DNA of 64,000 nt from Anas platyrhynchos (lineage: Eukaryota; Chordata; Aves; Anseriformes; Anatidae). The stretch's first letter is position 1; every line of letters begins with the position of its first letter. The notes beneath the pieces were generated by a model. It had not been told where the DNA came from. It ran no database searches and saw only the letters and a list, made by a program, of their open reading frames with translations. The stretch is from the NCBI RefSeq assembly GCF_047663525.1, contig NC_092602.1, positions 7,437,501-7,501,500 of the forward strand, written 5' to 3'. Positions 12,501-22,968 of this stretch are shown here, one piece after another. The translations under genes were made by a program, and so were the position numbers.

Positions 12501-15500
12501 ACTAATTTTCACAAGAAGGAAATCACTGAGTGCCTTTAGTCCTTTGCCCTTGTTCTCATCAGACCTTTCAAATGAGCTTTACTCTGAAGGATCTCAGCCA
12601 AACTCTTATGAAAATAAATGATGGCAAAATATTAGAAGTAATTTCCTCTCTGCAGAGCAGCTCTTCTTTCTTTTGGTTTAGTGCAACTGCTGTAAAATGA
12701 TTTGTCTGAATAATCTCAAATTAGGTTTAAAACCTCTCTAGCTAAAAAAGTGCATGTGACAATAAAGGCACTACTATTGCCATAGCAGGGGTAGAACTAG
12801 GCTTTTAATGGGGAGGGGAAATGACCCATAGAGGGGGCATATTGCTGCTCTAACTCTGTGTCGTTATCAACAGTGTTCATTCATTTCCAGCTCTCAAGTC
12901 TCAGATCTGGTGAATTAACCGTTGTCCTACCTTTGCTACAAAAAGTGATTTGTAACCAGAGCACTTTAATAACAGAAGCTGGCAATACCTCGTGTGGTCA
13001 TTTTCTAAAGACAACTTGTATTATTTAGTTCAAAGAACAGTTCATTTGATCAGGTTCTCATATCCCCCGACTTCCACCCTCCACCTTTTTGGGATACTTC
13101 CTATAATAAGATACTAAAGAACAGGTCATGACTAATCTGATTCCCTGAGGAAATATACTGAGATAGTGCAATGGTGCAATCTGATAAAGAAACCTGGGCT
13201 CAGTGTCATGGCAATTCAAAGTCTCCTGATCTTTTAAAATAAATTCTTAGTAATAACACCCTTCTTAAAAACTCTTGGATAGAATCTTACGAACTCTCTT
13301 AGACTCATATACTGGAGTATTTCAGTGTCCACTGAATCTTCTATTTTAAAAATATTCCCTGGTTAAAAAACAAAACAAAACAAAAAAACAGTTCAAAAAA
13401 CCCTACAGTCTGTCTCACAAAAGACTAGAAAATCAAGAGTGTTCTTACCATACCGTGCAGTCTTTACATGTGATGAATTGAAAGCATCTGCCACATCATG
13501 GGTGGATAAAGATAAACTTAGGCTGTTGAGAAAATATCTGTATTTCTTATCTACACCTCTGAATTTACATGATAATAATTATCAGCACATTCTAAAAATG
13601 GGAAGAATTTCTAGCCTGTGAAGATAGCACTCGTGTTGTTCAGATGATCTAGTTTTCTTCATTTTGTTTTCTCCATCACATGCAAACTGCCTACTGCTTT
13701 GAAATTAAAACATTGGTAAAACAGGAATTTAGTAAGCCTACTTGAACCAGTTTTACTGAGGCCTTCTGTAAAAACTGCAGCTTATTTATACTTACTTTCC
13801 TGCTTATGGCCCTGCAGAGGGTAAGAGTTTATTTCATTGCGGGTGAAGTGGCCAGCTTCTGTTTAGCTGCATACACTTAACAGTTCACATATCCTACAGA
13901 AATATTTTCAGAGATAAAAGCCACTGATTTATGCAAGTGGGTGGATTAGTGCTGATATGACAGCTCTTACGCTAGTGTGTGCAAGAGAACTAATCATATG
14001 AGTATAGCTTCACTACTGAAATAAAACACATCTAGGTACAATGAAAGGTACCGAAAATGAGTGGAACAGAAAGCTGGACTCCCTGTTTACCTTGGACTGT
14101 TATCAGTGGAAATTTATTTTTACAAAGCAAATAACCATTTTCAGAAATTCTTTCTACAGCGTCAGCGTGCATATCATTAGTTCAAAGCAGTTACCTTGGT
14201 TTGTGTACAGATTTCTGTGTTGTTGTTGTTTTAAATCACAAACTCTCTGTTTCTCTTCTACAGGCTTTAAACAGTTATAATCAAGGAGATGTAGAAGGGT
14301 CAAAAAGACTGGGTCGCAATGCACTCTGGGTTGCTGTTGCATCAATTATCATTGGCCTTGTCATCATCGGAATCTACTGTGTAGTTCATTTCACAACGGT
14401 AAGCAAAATACTATCAGTTCCAGTGCAAATAGTTCTTCTCTGTGCAAGGGCTTCAGAGTAAGAAACTAAAGACTGTCAGAGTCTGACTCTGTTAAGAACA
14501 CGTACAGGGTTTCCAAAAGATCAATTTTTGCTCTTTCTTATTTTGAAATTTAGAAAATGCTATTTTCTGTCGAGAAGTGCAAAAGATTGTGCTAGCAGCA
14601 GTGGATTTTCTGGAAACTCTTGCAGCTCCCATAGATTTTTTTTTTAAATTTATGCCAGTTTAATTTAGTCAGTTTCTCCATCTGCAAGGCCAAGTGCATA
14701 GAGATCCCTAGATTCCAAGCAGTGGAGCCCATAGGTGCTAATTTTCAGTCTCGTAATCTGTCCAACATTTCTTTTTTTAACTTTGTAAGCAGAAAACAGT
14801 CAATTACTATTTCACCATTTGATATTAAGGTGGTCATAACTATATCAAAAGTGACCACAAATGTAATTTTGACTTGGCTTGCTGTGAGTGAAAGTTGTTC
14901 ACTCTTGATGCATTGTAAGTAACCTTCATTCAGATATCTGGAGTGGTAGGGAAGAGACTCAACAAATGAGTCTCAGTGGTTATGCAGATGGATTGAAAGC
15001 GTGTTAGCAAAACAGGACAAAAGTAATAGGGCATCAATATCCTTTCTTAAGGTTGTGCAACATATATTGCACATATTCTTTGCAACAATGTCTTCTTAGT
15101 AATGTGCACTCTCCGATAAAATAGCCAATTTAAATCAATTTATTGGTGGCTGTTTAGGTTGGCAAACCTTTTTTCCCTAACACTTCCAATGCACGTGTTC
15201 AAACTTATGTATAAACTATAAATAGAGATCGCCTCTGTCACCACTGAAATGCAAACGTATCTGGGGAGTGGAATGAAGTAGCTGGTTAAACATGTGAAAC
15301 GTTTTCAGGCACAAACTTAAAAGTATGAGCTGTAGGGAAGTTAGTGGTACTAGGGTCCATTTCTGTAGGATATTAGTGGGTGGTGCCACAAAGTCAAAAG
15401 CTTACTGTATCATTCAGTAGTTTCCCTTGCATCTTGCAAGCAGGAATCTCTTTTCAGTACAGCTTGTGTTCGGTTTGTTCAGCCCTCACAAATTTAAAAC

Positions 15501-18500
15501 CAAGTCACTTCAGGCTGGGAGTGCCAAGTTTTGTAACTGACAGCAGCAGTAAATTCCTCTGTTCACTTCTACTACCTTACTCATCATTTCTCAGGCAAGG
15601 ATAGCAGCCCAGGCTTTTTTTTTTTTTTTTTTTTTAAAGTAGGAGGAGAGAGAGGCAGTATGAGGAGTGGTAGAAAACACTGACTTGAAGCATTCACATT
15701 AACTAGGGCACAAATGCCTATATTTAATTGCTGTCAATATTTCACTTCCCCTACAGTGAGACCCTGTGTGCTGAATGTGAATGCTTCTTTGTGCCTACTG
15801 CCAGATATTAGGAGTAGTTAGCACTTTACGCCTAGGTACTACTTGTAAGTACTTCTAGCCTACCCTCAAGGAAATAAGCAGCAGTAAATCAGTATAATAC
15901 CTCTTCATTGCTTTTCTTCTTCAGTTTTGTCTTTTCAAAATACCTGCATTAGATAAAAGCATTGTCAGAAACCTGGGAACCCTCAGCATACTACTGGTGT
16001 ATTACTTATTATTACTAATTATTATACTTCCTGTAAGACAGCAAGATTAGATGTGCATGTTGCTGCAGTTCACTTGGACTATTCTAGCCAAATCTGTTGC
16101 TTCTAAACTGTGAAATGAACAAGGTACAGATAAGTTGTGGTGCCCATAACTCATCACTGCAGTAGCTCGTCATCTGAGTGACACTCAGATCGCATGCGAA
16201 GGAGAGTGAGCCCGACCTCAAAGCTCTCTGTCTGGTATCTGGTGGATGAGATCATGGACCTGTGTCTGTTAATTCACAGACTACAGGAACACCCGAAAGG
16301 CTGTTTTGCATCTGACTGAAATAAGATCGGAAGGGACTGGTGGACTCAGGAGGAAGATGATCCTTTCACTTTTCAGAAAGTTCCTACCTTGTGAGCCCTG
16401 AGCTTCCTTGCATGCCTTGCTTGGTTTACTGACTTGCACAGTAATGGTGACACAGGAAGAACAGCAGGAGACACCTACGTCTGCATGGAAGAAACAGCAC
16501 TGGCTTTTCATTTTGAAGATCTTCTCAGTGCTAAGCCAATTCTGGGCTCGTGCTGCTGCCTTGGAGAGCCTCATTTGTCTTTAATACTAGCATGTTACCT
16601 TTAGCAAATTAAGGTATATGTTTACACATAGGCCTATAACCTGGAATAGGGCCCATCCAACACTTGGAAATCACCTACTTTCTGCAGTCTTAACCCTGAA
16701 AGTAGACAAGGGGAAGCCTTGCATCACTGCAGTCAAGCACCCAGTGATGAAACTCATCTCTTTTGATCAATGTAAACTGGTGTGTTGCTTGCTACATGGA
16801 GGAATCACAAAGTGTTAAGCTGCAGCCTGGCTGTCACCCATTCCACACTAGGCCCAATTTCTTGTTACTCCATTCTCTAACCTCCTATCCACTTCTCCTG
16901 CACACTTGCCTTGCTGGTCCATTGCACTGAATTACACTTTCACTGATTGCTCAGATGAACTTAAAACAGTATTTGTGTCACCACTAGGTCTAGCTATGAA
17001 TAGGTGCTCGTAGGCATGTTGTCTGTCAAGAACTGCAGTAAGAGAAGAGCCGTATTTATCTTCCGTGAGGAGACATCTCTGTGAACTGAAACAGTGCAGA
17101 GAGCTGCATGGCACAGCCTGCGTGTGACCTTAGTCTGCTGTGATAAGCCTGGTTTGAAAGTAAATGGCAAGATACCTAATGGCAGGTGACACTGAGCTGC
17201 GTACCACATTCTGAATTCTGCCTCTAGTTCTGATGTTCTTGACTCAAAAAAAGATGTGGTAGACAAAAATAATGATGGAGAATGGCTGAAAGGTATGAAA
17301 AACAAACTCTGTTGTGGAAAGATAAAATAGACACAATCTCTTTGGCTTGGGAGATCTGGTAGTTGAAGACAGGTAGTTAAAGACAGTGAAAGGAGGTAAA
17401 CAAAGAGTGGTTATTTGATGTCTCTTCTGAACGAGGTCAAGAGATATCAGAGGAAAGCAGCTTCAAATGAGATGGAGGTACTTTTCCACAGTGCAGCTGT
17501 GGAACTTATTTCTGCCCTTTGCAATGGATACCAACAATACAAATCATTTGAAAGAGTAACCAGGGAAGTTACAAAAGAAAGCTTAAATGCAAAGATGCAG
17601 ATATTATGTCAGGCTCAGAGAGTTTCTAAGCTGCAGATTGCCAGAGTAGGAAGGTAATAAAGGGAGAAATGTCACCCTGGATTTAGTCTTCTCATACACA
17701 CTCCCTGTAGGCATCTGCAACATGTCACTGTCAGAGACAGGATGCTGCAGAGGTGGCTGTTTGCTCCAACCCAGTACCATCAGTTTTATATTCTTTTATG
17801 AAGCCTGTTAGCAGCCTTTCCACTGACTTGAATGGATTTGGAGTAAGCCTTCCTGTTTCTTGCAAAGTATTTTGATCAGTGAAGGTTGATAATTTCATCA
17901 GTGAAGTGTTCTCCAGTAATTGAAGATCTGGGTTTTCAGATCAGTCTCCAGATTTTTGGACCAGTGTCCAAATTATGTTTTGTTTTACTTTTTCATAACA
18001 CAAGATGCTTGTTGTCTTTGGATTTTATTTGAGTCTCCCTAGCAGAATACAGGAAAACATAATCTTATATTTCTTATAATAATAAGAAATTCTTCATAAT
18101 TCTTATAGCACATGCTTTTAGGCTTTCTAGTGTCTGAGTGATGCTTGAGATCAGGGCAAAACTAGAGGTCGCATGAGTTTTACTTCCCAGATGAGCAACA
18201 AAGCATGTATCATCGGAAGCACATGCCTCTTGTGCTGCTCTCCAGTGGTTCTCTGCTGTCTAGGCAAGTGGGAGTGAGTCAGTTGAAAATGTGGAGATCT
18301 AGTAAGAGGTTTTGGAGTGCAGTAAATATACAAGCTTCTCTGCACAGCTCTGTATGAGATAAGGGACTGTTTTGGTATGAGGAAAGGTATCCAAAGCACT
18401 GAAGGAAAGAAATGAGAGAAACTCCTGGCAATGGACCAGAGTCCAAGGCTTTTTCATTCACATCAGGAGCCCTTTGTCTTTACCTTGAACCCCAGGGATA

Positions 18501-20298
18501 CATGCAGGGTGAAGTTACCTTCTGGTAAGAGCCTGGGTGAGAAGGGTAGTCATGTTCAGTGACTTCAGAATTTCATGCAAACCATTATGATATTTTAATG
18601 TTTGTGTAGGGGAGTGTGAACTTCTGACCCCTTCTGTAATCTCACTTGAGCTAGAGCTTCACTCCAAGGAAGGCACAGAAATACCACCTGTCAGCATAGC
18701 TTTGAAGAACACAGAGGCTGTTCACACAGTCAGGCTGTTCAGAAAACACTAACTCATAATGCTTCATGATCAGAAGGGCCTTAAATCAAGCACATTTGTG
18801 TATGTAGCATTGGTAATTAATGGTAGAGAGAAAAGAAGTAAGCATTTATACTTTGCACCAGGGACAGATGTATACTTATATTCTTCTTACTAACTTTTAA
18901 ATAGTTCTTAAGGAGAAAAAAAAAAAAAACATGCAAAATTATTATAAACATCTCTGCTTTCCCCTTTCTGAGGCTCTCAAACACCTTGCTACCATTTCAC
19001 TGAGTGACTCTCTTTCACAGATAGAATAAATGGAGTGCCAGCAAGATCACAGGAATTATGCAGCCAGCTTGCAAATCTTTACATTGCCCATTCTGCTTTC
19101 TGTACCTTTTCATAGCAAAGATTCAAGAAAGCCTACCTGTCTTTGGCTGCAAGGATTGGCCTGCCAGTAACAGCACAAGATCTGAGGTCAGGGCATTCCT
19201 GTTGTCTTTTATCCACATTAATTTTTGGCATCCACCTAACTAGTGAGCTCACACTGCTGCTTCTTCTATTTGTAAAGGCACTAACCAATTCTCTCCTTCA
19301 TCACCTGCATCTTTACTGGATTTGTAAAAACATAAGTGCTTAAAGTCGACGACTACTACTGAAGTCTGACACTATATCAAGCATGTCCAGTGAGCTTAAC
19401 AGCTGGGTAGTGGGAAGACACACATGTAGAGGTACAGAGGCAATGTGATTGCTTTAGCCTCATTCCTTTAGCAAATCACATATAAAAATCTGGTCAAGTT
19501 GTTTTTTTTTTTTTTTGTTTTTTGTTTTAATCTGTGTATGGAGAGAATGTTCCCACAATAGATTCAGCCCATTGGAGCCCTGAGTAGTGTCCAAGACAAA
19601 ATCAGCAAATGAGTTAATGTTACCTGTCCCATATATTTAGTGTTGAGTGCCGAATGTATTGAGTCCTCTTTTAAGGAGCTGCTAAGAAGTAGCTGCTTGA
19701 TGGAAAAGATATCTCAGGATTCCAGGAGAGAGCCCATAATCCAGAGACAAGTCAGTGAGATCAGTACATCCATGGGTAATGTCTGACAGCTACCCACAAC
19801 AAAAGAATTTGAAGGAATTTCTCAGATCTTCCTCTCCTAACACAGATGCACAAGAGAAGAGGTATCCCAGTCTTTTTAAAAACTGTCATGTATAGCTGTT
19901 GTATTTACCAAGTTGTCTACTACTGAAAGTATTGTTCCTGCCTGACTGTTTTTATGTACCGCTTTAAGGAAGCAGAGATGCTCTTGCCCTTACAAAACTA
20001 TGGCAAATAAGAGCCCATTTCCTGGCAATGAAAGATCCTAACTTGCATTGATTCAGGTAACCCAGTTTAAAAATTCAGTTCAGATTGACAGATGACTGGT
20101 GCCATTAGAAGCTTAGTGCTTTGATTCAAAACTGTATTGAACCACTAATCTAGAGGGCTGTTTGTTAAGAGAACAAGTGCCACTAAATAATGCATCCATC
20201 AGATCTGTAGAATTAATAATTTAAACTCACAGGGCAAACTCTGTCTCTTCCTTCTTTAAAAATACATATTTTTTGTGTCCTTGCAGCATGCTATCTGA
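6275..20298 (+). CDS. TMEM233: TMEM233 (dispanin/CD225 family), gene-level span of three coding exons
   Basis: This is a small two-pass membrane protein of the CD225/dispanin family, related to IFITM and PRRT2. Human TMEM233 has been reported as a NaV1.7-interacting protein in sensory neurons (established knowledge). Coding exons are 6275-6463, 14264-14398 and, less surely, 20287-20298, giving 111 residues against 109 in human. Residues 1-36 are the cytosolic acidic/proline segment ([11 protein letters not shown] is conserved). Residues 38-63 form the first hydrophobic segment with the CFCPAYP cysteine motif. The loop 64-83 carries [13 protein letters not shown], and residues 84-106 form the second membrane helix. 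ATG 6275 is preferred because [14 protein letters not shown] aligns with the human N terminus; the in-frame upstream ATG at 6191 would add 28 unmatched residues. Introns are about 7.8 and 5.9 kb. The next gene, PRKAB1, lies about 10 kb downstream on the same strand. Confidence 0.9.
6464..14263 (+). other. TMEM233: TMEM233 intron 1
   Basis: This is a 7.8-kb GT-AG intron from GTAAGT at 6464 to TTCTCTTCTACAG ending at 14263. No further exon was recognised in it. It holds poly-T tracts (7378-7401 and about 11200-11230) and only short ORFs without recognisable motifs. Confidence 0.8.
7378..7401 (+). repeat. Poly-T tract (24 nt)
   Basis: An uninterrupted run of 24 T, equal to poly-A on the minus strand. 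It may be a retroposon tail on the minus strand, but no retroposon body was recognised beside it. Confidence 0.85.
14264..14398 (+). CDS. TMEM233: TMEM233 coding exon 2
   Basis: This exon has 45 codons, starting [12 protein letters not shown] and ending VVHFTT. It is preceded by a pyrimidine-rich acceptor and followed by the donor GTAAGC, phase 0 at both ends. It encodes the intracellular loop (GDVEG, RLGRNA) and the second membrane helix, the most conserved part of the CD225 domain. Confidence 0.92.
14399..20286 (+). other. TMEM233: TMEM233 intron 2
   Basis: This intron runs from GTAAGC at 14399 to a T-rich acceptor ending TTGCAG at 20286. Its 3' end depends on the proposed terminal exon. 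It contains a poly-T run at 15615-15635 and simple sequence, with no other exon recognised. Confidence 0.55.
15615..15635 (+). repeat. Poly-T tract (21 nt)
   Basis: An uninterrupted run of 21 T inside TMEM233 intron 2. Confidence 0.85.
20287..20298 (+). CDS. TMEM233: TMEM233 proposed terminal coding exon (HAI-stop)
   Basis: After the acceptor TTTTTTGTGTCCTTGCAG the sequence reads CAT GCT ATC TGA. Joined in phase 0 to exon 2 it ends the protein ...HFTTHAI, close in length and character to the human end HFTRNA. If it is not used, read-through of the exon 2 donor would add about 20 unrelated residues before a stop at 14459-14461. The call rests on the splice signal, phase and the matching length; a short motif like this can occur by chance. 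Confidence 0.55.
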   Translation, partial: HAI

Positions 20299-22968
20299 AG
20301 ACCAGGACTGCACTTGGAGTATATCACCATGTAAATCTCAGGAGGGGAAAAGTAAGAAGAAGAGAAGGAACCCCTTCTTTCCAGACTGTTAGATTTGACC
20401 CTACAAGTCTGCAAAGGCATGTTGCTGGTGGATGAAATGATAGCCCAGTTAGTTAATCAGCATGGCGTGACCAGGTTTTCAAAATTATCTATTTATAATG
20501 AATCTCAGTATGAAGCAGCATTTTCTCTTTTACCCTAATATATTATGTGATTTGCCCTAACTACTCCTTTTTTTTTTTTTTTTCATTTACATGGAGTAAT
20601 GTATGCTGGGTCCATGATGTTCCCTGGATGAGCCTACCCAAATCCTAATTATCCAGACTGTTTGTAGTGTACAATGTAAGATCTGATACACAGCCCACTG
20701 AAGCCAGTAGAAATCATGTCACCTCCAGTGGGTTTTGGATCAGGCCCTTAAGGATTTTTTATTCCTGTAAAATAGTCTCAATATAGCATAATCATAACAA
20801 TGGGTTTGTGATTTTATCCTGCTATGTGATTTTATAATGCTGTGGGTGTACTCTGACTCAGTGGCTGCTTTCTTCTGTCACCCTCAGCTTTTAGGTCTTT
20901 CCATTGGACTTTTCACCGTCTGGGACCGATTCCAATCACCTAATTGTTAGAAGACGCTTTTGTTCCATAGCATCTATATTTTTATTAATTATTTCTTCTT
21001 GTTTTGTTGTCTTTCATTGTTGAACTCCCTTGACTTAGCTCCAGTCCTGCATTAGAGTTGCATTGATCGTATTTTCCTCTTTAAACTTCATGCAAGAAGT
21101 TTCTCTTTTTTTAATCTCACAAACAATCTTTTTAAATAGTTGTCCTTCTTCATCCCTTTGTTGTTGTTCCTCTAGCAAGTCACATACTTCCATTGTGTTC
21201 TGCTTTGTTCATGCCTTTTTTTGTTTAGTTCATCCTCTCGTCTTGCTATGAATAGTCTATATATCAATGCAGTTAGAGATGGACAGACTTTTCTACACTT
21301 ACTGACATTATGTAGACTCTTGCTGATCCTGAGTTATTTCTCAGTGAACAGCCTTAGATTACAGAATTGATGGCCTCTAAATTACGGCAGTTTCTTGACA
21401 CTTCATGAAAACTTAGCATGAGACAACTGGTTTTTATTAGCTGAAAATTGTTTGAAAGAACATGTTTGTTTTGTAACACCAATATTCCATTTTCAAAGGA
21501 GTAAACTCTGTGAGCATTAACACAGATGACTACATCCTCAGTGGCGGTTGCTCCATTTGCTTTAATTGTTACTACATCTTCAAGCAAGCTATGCCAATTT
21601 ACACTTACTCTCCTTGCACTAATGTAGATCTGGATTGACTGGATCTTTATCCAGAAATGCATGGGAGTTTCACAGGTGCATGTGAGCAATGCATCATGCC
21701 TGGAAGGAGTACACCTATTGACAAAAAAGAAATAAAAAATAAATCTCCCAGAAATCTGTACCTGTAAAAGCATATGCCTGGAAGTAGCATGTATTTTCTG
21801 TGCCTTGGTATTATACTTTTAATGTGCTTTTTCACTTTTCTTTCTGCTAGATTCTGTTTTTTATTGAAGTCAGTGATGCACAGCCTATCCTTAATTGCTC
21901 CAGTATAAAACCTCACTCGCATCAGTGAAATCAGTTGATTTCTTCAGCATTTACACTGATATAATTTGTCAATGTGAGAATCTTGCCACTGATTTTAAGG
22001 ATCACAAGAATTGGCTGTCCTGTGAACTTCTCTGTTTTTTGAATACTATTTCAACGGTCTGATATGTCTTGTGGGACTTTTAGTAGCTTGTCTTATTATC
22101 AAATATGATAGAACTGTCATTGAGAAGTGGAATAAAATTACTTTTAATTCACGTCCATTCTGGTATGTGGGAAGTTCTTTCCTAACTTTTGTTGCCTCTC
22201 CTATTTTAAAGAGTAATTTCCCTGTCTCAAACCTATTGGACAATTTCAGAACAAAATCAGTGAAAACAAAAACAAGACTTCTGACCTACGTGATACTGTT
22301 CAACCAGTCTGTACTGCAGCTAATACATGCAGAAGTTGTTTGAGATAAGGTAGCGCTCAAAATATCAGCAGGGCAGGCTCTGTGCTTCATTTTCAAAATG
22401 CCATCCAAAGAAAGAGTCTTGAGGCCTTTTCAAAGTGGACCTTCAGTGGTTTCTTTAGGGCTTTGGTCAAATGAGTTCACTAAAGGAGGTCACGCAACAG
22501 GTAACAGAGGTCAGAGGCCCACTACCTTGCGTTGCTGGCATCAAAGCAAACACCCCTACATCGCTGTAGTAAAACTTCTGTACATCAACGTACTAAAAAT
22601 CAAAGCATGCATAAAAAGTTTCAGCATTCTGCAAAACAGTAAATTCCTGCACTGTAAACTAAACCAACACTAGAGGGATGATGGGGAGAAAGAATTTCAA
22701 AGATATTTAAACATTAGAGGGTAGGGATATGTGACTTGAAGTATTTTTTCAAAATTCCTAACAAGCATTTAAATCAATAGGAGTTAGACAGCTGCCTTGT
22801 TCAGATGCTTTTGAAAACCATGCTGGAAATCTAACTTGCATCTTGATGTTCGTAAATATCTTTGAAGTCTCACTCTTAGTATAAGTGAGAATTGAGCCGT
22901 TGTATCTTCAGTACTTCTGAAGGGAAATGTTGCTACCTTACAGTGCTATTGATTGGTATAAAAATAAA
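20299..22968 (+). other. TMEM233: Probable TMEM233 3' untranslated region
   Basis: This follows the proposed stop at 20298. Candidate AATAAA polyadenylation signals on the plus strand are at 22131-22136 and 22963-22968; I cannot tell which, if either, is used. The segment carries degenerate old-repeat fragments (near 20690-20760 and 21920-22000) and a poly-T run near 20570-20583. Confidence 0.35.

Noticed and set aside
21354..21773. Minus-strand 139-codon ORF
   Set aside because: It has no recognisable domain, lies in AT-rich DNA downstream of TMEM233 on the opposite strand, and lacks splice or promoter evidence.
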